From assembly GCA_964475145.1 (NCBI GenBank), contig CAYYVK010000001.1, positions 13,292 through 77,291 on the forward strand: a stretch of 64,000 nucleotides of DNA, written 5' to 3'. Source of the DNA: CAYYVK01 sp964475145. GTDB lineage: Archaea; Aenigmatarchaeota; Aenigmatarchaeia; CG10238-14; SCSR01. The translations under genes and the position numbers were made by a program. Under the pieces are notes generated by a model. That model saw only the letters and a program-made list of their open reading frames with translations, had not been told where the DNA came from and searched no databases. Positions 50,827-59,993 of the stretch are shown in pieces (the stretch's first letter is position 1; each line of letters starts with the position of its first letter).

Positions 50827-52902
50827 ATGGGTAAACCTTCTCAGGAAGCAGAAAAACCAAAAATTTCTCCTGAATACATGGAATTCCTCCTTGCAGAAAT
50901 CCGCGCTAGAAAGCCTAAAGGGTTCTACGAAAGGCTGTGCAAGCTTGCTGAAAAGCTGAGGTTAAATCCGCCAAAGCAGTTTGCTGAAAAGCTGAACTAT
51001 GATGTTGTATACTCAGGCTTAAACGTTACTCCAACAGGCGTCTTTTCTGCATCTTTTCTGCTCTTGTTTATTTTTTCTTTTGTTTGCTTTTTCTTCTCTT
51101 TTTTGATATCTGACGTTGCATTGCTCATAATCCTGGCAGTTTTGCCGATTGTACTCTTTTGGTATGTTTTTACCTATCCTTCCTACCAAGCAGAAGTTAC
51201 GAGAATACAAGCTGGCAACGAAGCTATAAAGTTAATACTCTACATGGCAATTTACCTTAAGTCTAACCCCAGCTTTGAGGGTGCAGTACAGTTTGCTGTA
51301 CAGCATTCAAAAGGACCGATAAGCGATGATATAAGAAAAGCTTTTTGGGACCTAGAGACTGGTAAGTACAGGACAGTAGAAGAGGCTCTAGGCGTTTATT
51401 CACAGAAATGGGTTTGGTGGAACGAAGATTTCGTCCGCTCACTAAACTTGCTTTACACGATACTTGTAGAGCCGAGTGAAAAAGGAAGAGAAGAAATTCT
51501 CAAAAAAGCGTTAGACCATATACTCATAACAACTCATAGAAAGATGAAAGCTTATGTAGAAGAAATATCCGGTCCTATATCCATTTTGCACATTCTAGGC
51601 TTGCTACTACCAGCGTTGGGAATAGTAATGTTTCCAATGATAGCAATTTTTCTACAGAATTCTGTAAGCATTCCTCAACTCATCGTAGGCTACATTGTAT
51701 TCCTGCCGATTTTAAACTTGTTCTTTGTTAACAGGTTGCTTAGAAAAAGGCCTGGTGCTTTCATGGCCCCTGATGTTTCTAAGCATCCTGACCTACCACC
51801 ACCAAACTTTTTTGCTGTAAAAATAGGTAAGGTGAAGCTGATAGTGCCAGTTTTCTTGCTATCCCTACTAGTTGGTATGATAACAATGATGTACGGTGCT
51901 TACCACTTCCTCAACCTAGGCATGACTATTTCATCACTACCGCCTGATATCGTGAAGAAGGTTGTGCTAGAAGAGGCTGGCATAAACGTGAAAAACTTCC
52001 TTGTAGTTACTTCTTTTGTAGGTGGTTTTGCGATTTTTTTCATCTTGAACTACTATCTCAGAAGTGTGCAGAGGATAAAGGTAAGGAATGAAATAAAAGA
52101 GATAGAAAGGGATTTTACTGCTTGCATGTTTTCCTTAGGCAATTTCTTCTCAGAAGGGTACCCTATAGAGTTTGGAATAGGTAAGGCTATAGACGAGTAC
52201 AGGAGGCTTGGGATGGAAAAAAGACCAACCTATGGCTTTTTGGTAAGGCTTTATGAGACTATGAAGAATTTTGGTGTGAGCTTTAAGTCTGCCCTTTTTG
52301 GTGAAAGGTTTATGCTGATAAAACATTATCACTCAGTCCTGATAGAGGATACTATGAGAATACTTGCTGATGCTTCTGAAAAGGGTTCCTATTTTTTGGG
52401 AACGGTTGCAAAAACACTTTCTAACTATCTAGAAAGCATATACACGATAGAAGATAGAATAAGGGAACTTTTAGCTGAGACTAGAAGCTCGATAAAGATG
52501 CAAGCGAGCTTTGTCATTCCTATGATAAACGGAATAATCATGGCTCTTTCAGCTTTTATAGTCAACATGCTCAGGATACTGGCAGAAATGATAGGTAAAA
52601 TTCAACAGATGTTTGGAATAAGCTTGAGTAGGATGGCTGGAAAGGATTTGCTAACTATTTTAATCGGAAACTACGAGAACATGGTTCCATCCACACTCCT
52701 TCAGGCAGTGATAGGAATATATACTGTTGAAGCAATTGCAATTTTTTCTATACTCTTGAGTGGGATAGAAAACGGTATAGATCCTGTTGCGAAGGATTGG
52801 GAAATTTCTAACAACTTGATTAAAGGCATGGCACTGTTTTTCTTGATATACTTGGTAGCACTTTTTGTTTTTGGAAACATCCTAACCAGTGTTCAACCAT
52901 GA
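50827..52902 (+). CDS. Large duplicated secretion-platform membrane protein (T2SF/TadC-like)
   Basis: 691 residues, apparently two T2SF-like halves. Each half has membrane helices, a cytoplasmic helical bundle and more helices: half one includes IQAGNEAIKLILYMAIYLKSNPSFEGAVQF and ALDHILITTHRKMKAYVEE; half two EIERDFTACMFSLGNFFSEGYPIEFGIGKAI and AKTLSNYLESIYTIEDRIRELL. The fold order matches FlaJ/TadC-type platforms. It heads a run of prepilin-like genes but no ATPase gene accompanies it here; the ATPase at 21078 might serve both systems. Confidence 0.7.
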   Translation: MGKPSQEAEKPKISPEYMEFLLAEIRARKPKGFYERLCKLAEKLRLNPPKQFAEKLNYDVVYSGLNVTPTGVFSASFLLLFIFSFVCFFFSFLISDVALLIILAVLPIVLFWYVFTYPSYQAEVTRIQAGNEAIKLILYMAIYLKSNPSFEGAVQFAVQHSKGPISDDIRKAFWDLETGKYRTVEEALGVYSQKWVWWNEDFVRSLNLLYTILVEPSEKGREEILKKALDHILITTHRKMKAYVEEISGPISILHILGLLLPALGIVMFPMIAIFLQNSVSIPQLIVGYIVFLPILNLFFVNRLLRKRPGAFMAPDVSKHPDLPPPNFFAVKIGKVKLIVPVFLLSLLVGMITMMYGAYHFLNLGMTISSLPPDIVKKVVLEEAGINVKNFLVVTSFVGGFAIFFILNYYLRSVQRIKVRNEIKEIERDFTACMFSLGNFFSEGYPIEFGIGKAIDEYRRLGMEKRPTYGFLVRLYETMKNFGVSFKSALFGERFMLIKHYHSVLIEDTMRILADASEKGSYFLGTVAKTLSNYLESIYTIEDRIRELLAETRSSIKMQASFVIPMINGIIMALSAFIVNMLRILAEMIGKIQQMFGISLSRMAGKDLLTILIGNYENMVPSTLLQAVIGIYTVEAIAIFSILLSGIENGIDPVAKDWEISNNLIKGMALFFLIYLVALFVFGNILTSVQP

Positions 52903-53285
52903 GCGACGTAGGCAAGATGCTGGCACAAGTTATTTATGTAACAGTAGCAATAGCTGCAATGATAATTTTTGTCCTTCTAGTTCAGCAGAGAAAGGTTGAG
53001 GAATGTAGTCAAGTAATCTACGGCAATGCCCTGGAAGCCTTGGGTAAACTGAGAGTCTGTGTGAACAACTGTTGGTCTAAGCATGACTTTGGAAGGAGTA
53101 GCATGAACGAAGACTGTTACGTAGTAAAATTTATTTCTTCTGGAAGCATAGACAAGGATACTGCTGAAAAAATTCTTAGCAACCCAGCAAAAGTATCTTT
53201 TCTTGTTGATGTGCAACCAAACGTAGAAACTATTTTGCGAGTTAGGTACAATTCTACTGGAATCGTACAGATAATTCCTTATTAA
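52899..53285 (+). CDS. Small membrane-anchored cysteine-containing protein
   Basis: 128 residues, overlapping the platform gene by four bases. One N-terminal hydrophobic helix (AQVIYVTVAIAAMIIFVLLVQ) and an outside domain with four to five cysteines (ECSQVIY, CVNNCW, DCYVV). Not recognised. Part of the surface locus; possibly a minor pilin. Confidence 0.58.
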   Translation: MSDVGKMLAQVIYVTVAIAAMIIFVLLVQQRKVEECSQVIYGNALEALGKLRVCVNNCWSKHDFGRSSMNEDCYVVKFISSGSIDKDTAEKILSNPAKVSFLVDVQPNVETILRVRYNSTGIVQIIPY

Positions 53286-53305
53286 TTGCTTACTTAAATA
53301 TTTTT

Positions 53306-53800
53306 ATGAAGGGTATTGCAATTTCTACTGTAGCTCTGTTTATAATTGCTGTTTTTGTTGTCGTAATGCTTATAATTTTCATAGGGTCGAACTTTTCCCC
53401 TGCTTTGAGGAGTGCATACTGCTCTTTGCTAATAGGGTTGAGAGGTTTCCTTCCTTTGCCAGAAAGCTTAAAGCCTGGATTGCCTACTTACTGCAAGGAA
53501 GACGTATATCCACAGACTTATTACATAGAATCCGACCAGCCTGACAAGATAGCTTATGAGGTTGCTTCTTACATTCTGGCATGCTGGGAGGTTACTGGAA
53601 GAGTAGACTTGAAAGCGAACAGGACATGCTCAGAAGTTGTTATAAAGCGTATACAGGGAGTTGTAGACAAGAGTTTAGTTATGAGTAAACTACCTGAAAA
53701 TTATCGAAACATATTTGATTGGAAAGCTGATATCATCGATAGACCAAAATCTTTAGGTATACTGTACGAATACCCAAGCAAGAAGGTGGTGGTTGTATGA
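53306..53800 (+). CDS. Prepilin-like surface protein
   Basis: 164 residues starting MKGIAISTVALFIIAVFVVVMLIIFIG, a short basic leader then one helix, and an extracytoplasmic domain with cysteines near 27, 58, 95 and 109. The early glutamate of standard pilins is absent. The TGA overlaps the next ATG (ATGA). Confidence 0.58.
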   Translation: MKGIAISTVALFIIAVFVVVMLIIFIGSNFSPALRSAYCSLLIGLRGFLPLPESLKPGLPTYCKEDVYPQTYYIESDQPDKIAYEVASYILACWEVTGRVDLKANRTCSEVVIKRIQGVVDKSLVMSKLPENYRNIFDWKADIIDRPKSLGILYEYPSKKVVVV

Positions 53801-54192
53801 AAGGATTCATGGTACTAGAGTATCCGTTCAAGATGCTGCTCTACCTAGTTGTAATAGTAGTGGTAATCGGTATCATCCTGTTTTTCAGGAAAGAAATCAT
53901 GTCTGGTTTAAACTTTTGCTGGATAGGAGGGTGCCACCCAGAACCGTGCAAGACTGTAAGAGTAAACGAAGCTTCTATCGATACATCAGTGCTAGACAAG
54001 TACTGTAACCTCTGCTGGCAGAAGACTGGTAAAATAGGTTTGAAGGAAGATTGTTTGTGCTATGTCGTGAGCGGAAGTTTTACTCCCTTTGCTTACACAT
54101 CAGAACATTGTGTGCTTAAGTGTAACTCTAACTCACAGTTTGTCACGTTTACTTACAGCCATTTGTTTAATCAGATATTTATAGAGTGTTGA
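53797..54192 (+). CDS. Prepilin-like cysteine-rich protein
   Basis: 131 residues beginning MKGFMVLEYPFKMLLYLVVIVVVIG; KG followed by a glutamate in the fifth position after the glycine resembles a class III signal. The outside part is cysteine-rich (FCWIGGCHPEPCKTV, YCNLCWQKTG, DCLCYVV), pointing to several disulphides. It overlaps the preceding gene by four bases. Function unknown. Confidence 0.58.
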   Translation: MKGFMVLEYPFKMLLYLVVIVVVIGIILFFRKEIMSGLNFCWIGGCHPEPCKTVRVNEASIDTSVLDKYCNLCWQKTGKIGLKEDCLCYVVSGSFTPFAYTSEHCVLKCNSNSQFVTFTYSHLFNQIFIEC

Positions 54193-54193
54193 G

Positions 54194-54631
54194 ATGGAGT
54201 TGAAGTACGTTGCTGCAGTAATAGTTGCTTTTGTAGTAATGATAGTGTTTTTTGGTTTTTATGCTGGTTTGTTCAAATTAAATGTTGGGTTTAACCAGCA
54301 TGTTGACGTAAAGTATGCTTGCTCCAAATTGAATGGAACGACAATCTCAAAGATGGATTTGGAAACGATACTATATGGGTTTCTTACTGACCAGTGCAAC
54401 TATTTTGAGTTTAATTTGACCGAAAGTCTGCAGATTAGTGAAATAGAAAGGATTGTACACAAGATAGACAATAAGGTAGAAGTACTACCAAAGAACGATT
54501 GCAAGCTACCTTTGACTGCTACGAACACTGTTTTTGTCTGCTGCTCTGATCCTTTAGAACAAGGAAAACGAATAAATATCTCAAAAAGACAAATTACTTA
54601 TAGTGATGTGCTGATATGCCAAAAGGAATAA
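54194..54631 (+). CDS. Single-helix surface protein
   Basis: 145 residues: one N-terminal helix (YVAAVIVAFVVMIVFFGFYAGLF) and an outside domain with six cysteines (FLTDQCNYFEF, NDCKLPL, VFVCCSDP). Not recognised. The end overlaps the next gene by 16 bases. Confidence 0.56.
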   Translation: MELKYVAAVIVAFVVMIVFFGFYAGLFKLNVGFNQHVDVKYACSKLNGTTISKMDLETILYGFLTDQCNYFEFNLTESLQISEIERIVHKIDNKVEVLPKNDCKLPLTATNTVFVCCSDPLEQGKRINISKRQITYSDVLICQKE

Positions 54632-55476
54632 GTGCCCTAGAAATTATATTTGCTATGTTCATTCTTATAGTCGTTGCTTTTGTAGTCATTAGGCTTTTTA
54701 CAGGAGTTGTAAGCCCTAGCACTTTACCGAACATACAAGACTTCAAGGATACATACAACTACCAGCGAGAAAAGCAGAAATGTGAAAACTTGTGCAACAG
54801 GTTTATAGAAAGCAACTGTCAAGACTACAGTGCAGCAGCTTCCTATTGCTTGCAGAAAGTAGCTGTAAGCATAGACGGAAATTCTGTTACAGGAGAAAAG
54901 GGACATTATGGAATGGTTGCTAATCTACCCTATTGTGAAGATGGATTGTACTGTTTTCATGTAAGCGATTGTGTGTGCGGGAGCATTAAGCTTGATGCAA
55001 AAAATTGCTTGACCTACCTTGATACCTATTATAGGGAGGTTGCAGGTTTTGACGAGGATACGACAAAGCGGCTAATATGTTCTGACACTGGTGTGAAATA
55101 TGGTTCGTGCTGTCCTCAACCAACCACGTGTAACCCAAAGCAGTGGAGCATAAAGCCGAAAGGGTTTGACGAAAGTACTTACCCAGACATAGACGCAACT
55201 CATTGGTGGGTGAACGCAGGATATAAAAGGTATTGCACAGGTGGAGGTGGAGCACTTAGTTTAGATTGTACTGGTGGTAGTGGAACTATAACATGTAATT
55301 GGGATAATTGTGAGATTACAAGTGGAGAAGGAATACTCACCGTGGATACTAAAACTCATATTGTTAATACCGTAAGAGGTTCATATACATTTTCAGGTTT
55401 ATCTCCAGGAGTGTATAAGGCTGTACTCAGTTGTGATAATGGTGTTGAAATTCGAGGAAACATTATAGTAGGGTAA
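54616..55476 (+). CDS. Prepilin-like cysteine-rich protein with beta-domain
   Basis: 286 residues. MPKGISALEIIFAMFILIVVAFVVI has the clearest prepilin start in this locus: G/I cleavage site and glutamate at +5. The body has many cysteine pairs (CENLCNRFIESNCQDY, CEDGLYCFHVSDCVCGS, CSDTGVKYGSCCPQP), and the end (SGLSPGVYKAVLSCDNGVEI) looks like a beta-sandwich. Candidate pilin or adhesin. Confidence 0.65.
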   Translation: MPKGISALEIIFAMFILIVVAFVVIRLFTGVVSPSTLPNIQDFKDTYNYQREKQKCENLCNRFIESNCQDYSAAASYCLQKVAVSIDGNSVTGEKGHYGMVANLPYCEDGLYCFHVSDCVCGSIKLDAKNCLTYLDTYYREVAGFDEDTTKRLICSDTGVKYGSCCPQPTTCNPKQWSIKPKGFDESTYPDIDATHWWVNAGYKRYCTGGGGALSLDCTGGSGTITCNWDNCEITSGEGILTVDTKTHIVNTVRGSYTFSGLSPGVYKAVLSCDNGVEIRGNIIVG

Positions 55477-55649
55477 TTATTAGTAGAAAAAATATTACCA
55501 ACTTAAGGATGTAACTTTTCTGTAGGAGTAATACATTTATTGGGACTAACTTGGATCTCTGTCAGTTCGTAGTCCTAAATCATTCATAGTAGACTGTTCC
55601 AGCGATTACATATTAACGCAACAAGAAGCCTTTATCAATCAAAAATATT
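55477..55649. other. Gene-free stretch before a decayed element
   Basis: AT-rich sequence with stop codons in all frames and no tRNA-like or repeated structure that I can see. With the relic at 55650-55872 and the short promoter region before 55947, it makes a 470-base break in an otherwise tight gene cluster. Confidence 0.4.
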
Positions 55650-55872
55650 GGGCGTCGTAGGCAAGGTGGTTGGTTTAAGTGTTATAAAGATAAGACGTAC
55701 CAGTCATACGAATAACGGTAAGTCATGAAGCTATTAGGAAGAGATGAAAGAAACTAAAAATCGTTCTCTAATAACTTTCCTTATAGAGATGCTGCTATTA
55801 ATGAAATGAGTGAATTCCTAAGATTGTTTGTATTCTAGTACAACTGCATAATAGCATACGAGTTTAAGTAAA
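55650..55872 (+). pseudogene. Possible transposase remnant, frameshifted
   Basis: Three adjoining pieces read like one eroded insertion-sequence transposase: RRRQGGWFKCYKDKTYQSYE (frame of 55650), SHEAIRKR then KKLKIV after a stop (frame of 55721), and FSNNFPYRDAAINEMSEFLR then LFVF-stop-YNCIIAYEF (frame of 55764). The basic zinc-ribbon-like start, the HEAIRK helix and the late NEMSEFLR segment recall transposases of DDE insertion sequences, but internal stops and a frameshift make it non-functional. No terminal repeats found. Confidence 0.35.
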
Positions 55873-55946
55873 ACATCTATGAAATTAGAAGAGTGTTAAG
55901 TTGATAGTATGAAAAGTTTAAATCGTTAGAAAGCTAAAATATTAAT

Positions 55947-58049
55947 ATGTTAAAAAGGATGTTTTTAGTATTTCCTGTTTTCATGCTTTTGTTAATTTCT
56001 GTAGTTAAGGCAGGTTGTATAGAGTCTATAGGATATCCTCCAGCTTATCCAGGTATCGATCCTTGGTGCTCTTTACCTGGTAATGTGTGTCAACAAGGAG
56101 ATGGTATATTTGGTACGCTTAAAACCACTGGTTGCCCCTCAACACCGAGTGTTCAAATCGAAATAAAAGGAGATGGTTGCTCTATAACAGATACCTTTTC
56201 TGCAGGCAGGTACTACTGCAGTGGGCCTGGCTGTTGGTACGAATATCTATGGTACATCCCACAACTGCCTTCCGGCTGCCTTGGAAAAATAGTTACTGTT
56301 ACTGTTACATCAGAAGGTGTGTCGGCATCAAAAACTATAAAGCTTTCTACAGATTCTACTAGAGACAATCCTCCGACAATGCCTAAGCCAGGAGAGTGGT
56401 CAGTATCACCTATATATTCAACGGATAAAGTGTCGTATACTGCTTATGCTGAAGATGATAAAGGATTGAAAGAAATAAAAATTTTAGCTATGATCAACGG
56501 TCAACCATGGACTGTAGTTAAAGTGTGTTCCGTCTCTGGAACTTCTGCCTCCTGCACGTATACAGGAGGGCCTTATCCTGCTGACACTGAAGTTTGCTTC
56601 AAGGGTGCTGCAACTGATACAAGAGGTCAAGAAGCAAGTAGCACAGATGTTGGTGCGAGAGCAGAGTGTCAGCGTGTCCTTAGCCCGCCACATGACACAG
56701 ATAACGGTAAAAATTATACGACAAAAGGTGTATGCATAGATACAAGAACATGGGAAGACTTCTGCCCGTGGGAAGGGCCTAGAGGATATTGTTGTGGTAT
56801 TTTGCCAGGGTATTACTGGCATGTTATAAACTTGTCAACGGACGGAACAGTTACTTGCTGCAGAACAAGCTCACCAAAACCCGTTGGAGGCTGTTTGGAA
56901 ACAAGGATAATAAACTGTAAAAATGTTTTGGGAGAATATTACCCAAGTGCTAGAGAGTGTAGCTTAGAACTATATGATTGCTCGAAAGAGGGAAAGACTT
57001 GCTTTAACGGAGCTTGTGTTTCTGGAATACCGACAAACTTTTCATTCTACATTTCAGTAGATCCTTCCTCCGGATTTGTTTTTCAGGGAGATAGAATTAT
57101 CACACAAGTTAAGGTGGCCTTGGTTTCAGGAACTGCTCAGCCCGTCTCGCTCTCTTGCTCCAACTTACCTTCAGGTGTAAGCTGTTCCTTTTCTGTTTCA
57201 AGGTGTTATCCTCCTTGCGATTCTACTCTACTTATATCCGTAGCGACAAACGTACCTGAAGGTAACTATCCTATCACTATAAAAGGAGAAGGTGGTGGAA
57301 TAGTCCAAACAGTTGACTACAATCTAGTTGTAATCCCGAAAGTTATGTGTGCTCCATCCTGCATACGGTTGATCAACCTAACGAGCTCTAAGTTTGGTAG
57401 CAAGTGCGGTGATGCTACATATGATCCTGTAGCTGATGTAAATAAGGATAAAGTTATTGATATGAGGGATATCGCATCTGTTACTCCTAGGTGCAATGAT
57501 GATGTGTATTGTCAGTTTATACTGCAAAACAAAACTAATCCATGTACAGCTCCTCCAGAGATTACGTTAACTTGTGGCGAATGTACAGTTGGCAGGACGT
57601 GCGAATGTTCTATTTCTGGTACTTGTACTTCTGGTCTTTGGGTACTAACAAGTAGAGAAAGGGCTTTAGCGATGCCTATAGTATCAGATATACCACCTAC
57701 TAGAATTACCTATAACCCTGTAAAAGGTGGAGTAGTTAAAGTCTTAGCAGTATGCTTTGAGCCAGCCGTAGTAGTGAAAAGAGTAGAAGTAAATGTAAAG
57801 TCAGGTATGCTTTCTTGTCCAGAAACTTGCTTTGTTAATAGCCCATGCACTTGTAGTGTAAGCGATTGTAGCTCTGGAATTTTCGTAGCAACTGGAAAGC
57901 CTTTAGATTCTCCTGTAGTAGAAGATGTGACTGGTGCTTACTCCACAACCTTTACCCCAAGCAGAGAAGGAACGATTAAAGCTATAGCAGTATGCTTTGA
58001 GCCTACTGTAAAAGTGGAAAGAAGTAGTATTAGTGTGTTACGACGATAG
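55947..58049 (+). CDS. Large secreted multidomain protein with dockerin-like calcium loop
   Basis: 700 residues. Signal peptide (LVFPVFMLLLISVVKAGC). Then a cysteine-rich N-terminal domain, an Ig-like segment (DKVSYTAYAEDDKGLKEIKI), cysteine-knot-like middle domains, and at residues 497-508 DVNKDKVIDMRD, a full EF-hand/dockerin-type loop with acidic residues at 1, 3, 5, 9 and 12. The last 160 residues are two copies of one domain, each ending KVLAVCFEPAV or KAIAVCFEPTV. No C-terminal membrane helix is seen. Likely an adhesin or scaffold partner. Confidence 0.68.
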   Translation: MLKRMFLVFPVFMLLLISVVKAGCIESIGYPPAYPGIDPWCSLPGNVCQQGDGIFGTLKTTGCPSTPSVQIEIKGDGCSITDTFSAGRYYCSGPGCWYEYLWYIPQLPSGCLGKIVTVTVTSEGVSASKTIKLSTDSTRDNPPTMPKPGEWSVSPIYSTDKVSYTAYAEDDKGLKEIKILAMINGQPWTVVKVCSVSGTSASCTYTGGPYPADTEVCFKGAATDTRGQEASSTDVGARAECQRVLSPPHDTDNGKNYTTKGVCIDTRTWEDFCPWEGPRGYCCGILPGYYWHVINLSTDGTVTCCRTSSPKPVGGCLETRIINCKNVLGEYYPSARECSLELYDCSKEGKTCFNGACVSGIPTNFSFYISVDPSSGFVFQGDRIITQVKVALVSGTAQPVSLSCSNLPSGVSCSFSVSRCYPPCDSTLLISVATNVPEGNYPITIKGEGGGIVQTVDYNLVVIPKVMCAPSCIRLINLTSSKFGSKCGDATYDPVADVNKDKVIDMRDIASVTPRCNDDVYCQFILQNKTNPCTAPPEITLTCGECTVGRTCECSISGTCTSGLWVLTSRERALAMPIVSDIPPTRITYNPVKGGVVKVLAVCFEPAVVVKRVEVNVKSGMLSCPETCFVNSPCTCSVSDCSSGIFVATGKPLDSPVVEDVTGAYSTTFTPSREGTIKAIAVCFEPTVKVERSSISVLRR

Positions 58050-58147
58050 TTTTTCGGCCTAAATAGTGGATACCTAGAATGGAAAACTGATAAAGCTCTA
58101 TTCTGTAACCTGGAAAATAGATAACTTTAGCAATCCAAATAAATTTT

Positions 58148-58711
58148 ATGCCTGAGACTTGGGTTTATGTTGCTGGTGGAGTTGTAATTGGTATGCTGAC
58201 GTTTGCTATTGCTTACACTCTTATCTCAGGTTATGTAAAGTTCAATGAAAAACAGAATGACCTAAAAGAATTTTCTTCATTAACAAGCGATGCAAAGCTT
58301 GTATGCTATGGGGGTAAAGACAACTTTCTCGTAAAGTCCTACACATTCTCTGAAAACCTTAAAATTATTTACGCTACAAACAACATTTCTTGTTCTTATG
58401 ATGCTGATTGTAACTATCCCCTAGAAAGATGTGAAAATAACTTTTGTTTACTTCAAAAGCCGGTTGAAGCTATCATGAACAAACAATTTTCTTTTGGTAA
58501 AAACATATGCCTTCAGTTTAAGGATGAAACAGAATTAAGGTGTGAGAAGATAGTATGTAATGTTAGCTTCCAACCAATAGGTGTGTTACCTGAAACAGTA
58601 GACATATGGGCTGCTGTTAGCAAGATTCTCGGAAGAGGAAATTACAGAAACTTCATGTTAAACTTGACAAAAGAATCTTTTGATACCATTAATATTACTC
58701 TTATCGAGTAA
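58148..58711 (+). CDS. Single-helix surface protein
   Basis: 187 residues: an N-terminal helix (TWVYVAGGVVIGMLTFAIAYTLI) and an outside domain with several cysteines, including NISCSYDADCNYPLERCENNFC, a small-disulphide pattern also seen in other proteins of the locus. Not recognised. Confidence 0.58.
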   Translation: MPETWVYVAGGVVIGMLTFAIAYTLISGYVKFNEKQNDLKEFSSLTSDAKLVCYGGKDNFLVKSYTFSENLKIIYATNNISCSYDADCNYPLERCENNFCLLQKPVEAIMNKQFSFGKNICLQFKDETELRCEKIVCNVSFQPIGVLPETVDIWAAVSKILGRGNYRNFMLNLTKESFDTINITLIE

Positions 58712-58721
58712 ATAAAAATTA

Positions 58722-59993
58722 ATGAAAGGAGTAGCTTACGAAACTATTTTAATAATTGGTGTACTAGTTGCTGTCGGCTTTTCTCTACTCCAGCTAAGAG
58801 GAATTTTTTACGGACAACAGCTAACAGGAAAGGAAGAAGTTGTTTATGCTTTTGCCAAAGATTTAGAATCTATCGTAGATAAAGCAATAGCAACTACTGG
58901 AGATGCTGCTTTTGTTTACTATCCGAGCATAAAGCAATATTCTATAGTAATCAAGAATGACACAGTCACCATTACCGATAAAGTCTCAAACCTTTCTAAA
59001 TACTTTTCAAAGTATTTCATCCTTGTTGACAACAGCTTCGAAGATTGTGAAAAGATTTTTGTGTTCAAGAAAGAAAAGAAGATCCTTATAACATGCAAGT
59101 GCCTTGAGCTTGGAGAAGCATGTAGCGATTCTTTACAGTGCTGCTCTAGTTTTTGTAATGAGACTTCTGGAAAGTGTGAAGAAATGCCTGTATGTCCTAA
59201 AGATAGAGTTTGCCTAGGAGCTCCTGAAGCAGTAAAAATTGGTGGGAAGGATTGTTGTCCTGCTGACAAGCCTGTATGCGATAAGCAGCATTGTTGCCCT
59301 TTGGATAAACCAAAATGGTGTGAAACCCCAAGCGATAATAATCCAAGATGTATGGGAGAAGACGAGTATGTCTTAGAATGCAAAAGTAAAATTCCATTTG
59401 TTATATTAACAATCCAAATGAATTCACCAGTTCCAAATTTTGATTCAATATCTCAAAATTGTAAAAATAGATGGGTTGGTATTTCACCTTTGAAAAATTG
59501 CCCAGATGTAGTTAATGTTATAGCAGAAAGTAAAATTTGTCCTGTAAGTAACGAGTGTAATGCATTTTCTGAATTGTTAAATTGTGCCAAAAACTGGGGT
59601 TATGAAGGAAAATACACGAGAATAGTTGGAATTAAGCACGGTTCTTACGTTTGTCTTCCAGGAATAATGGGCTATACACTTAAAAACTATGAAGTTGTAG
59701 TCACAATAGATAGTAATATTGATCTAGTTTGTAGTCATGAGTTTGGACATACTTTTGGATTGTGCGACGAAGGGTATGGTAATTCATTATGTAATGATTG
59801 TGCTTCAGGAATTTGTAATGTGGGTGGCCTTGAGTGTAGTGGGATAGGACATTGTTGCCCTAATAAACCAGAGCTAAATAGCATAATGTGTAGCGTGGAT
59901 TTATGTAATAGAGGTTGTAGTTTTGGCAATCAGTTTGCACCTTCAAGCTACACTCATTTAGAAAAGGAGCTAAATAAATATTGTGGTGAATGA
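58722..59993 (+). CDS. Membrane-anchored metzincin-type metalloprotease
   Basis: 423 residues. An N-terminal prepilin-like helix (MKGVAYETILIIGVLVAVGFSLL), a domain of about 90 residues, a cysteine-rich module (residues about 125-205, with CCSSFC, CCPADKPVC, CCPLDKPKWC), then a protease-like domain with HEFGHTFGLCDE: His339, Glu340, His343 and Asp349 fit the metzincin zinc motif HExxHxxGxxD, and SIMCS later supplies a Met-turn. Likely active outside the cell on pilus or host proteins (inference). Confidence 0.8.
   Translation: MKGVAYETILIIGVLVAVGFSLLQLRGIFYGQQLTGKEEVVYAFAKDLESIVDKAIATTGDAAFVYYPSIKQYSIVIKNDTVTITDKVSNLSKYFSKYFILVDNSFEDCEKIFVFKKEKKILITCKCLELGEACSDSLQCCSSFCNETSGKCEEMPVCPKDRVCLGAPEAVKIGGKDCCPADKPVCDKQHCCPLDKPKWCETPSDNNPRCMGEDEYVLECKSKIPFVILTIQMNSPVPNFDSISQNCKNRWVGISPLKNCPDVVNVIAESKICPVSNECNAFSELLNCAKNWGYEGKYTRIVGIKHGSYVCLPGIMGYTLKNYEVVVTIDSNIDLVCSHEFGHTFGLCDEGYGNSLCNDCASGICNVGGLECSGIGHCCPNKPELNSIMCSVDLCNRGCSFGNQFAPSSYTHLEKELNKYCGE

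Noticed and set aside
54724..54906. Minus-strand frames across the surface locus, including those opposite cysteine codons
   Set aside because: Cysteine- and lysine-rich coding on the plus strand leaves few stops on the other strand; the translations show no domain features.
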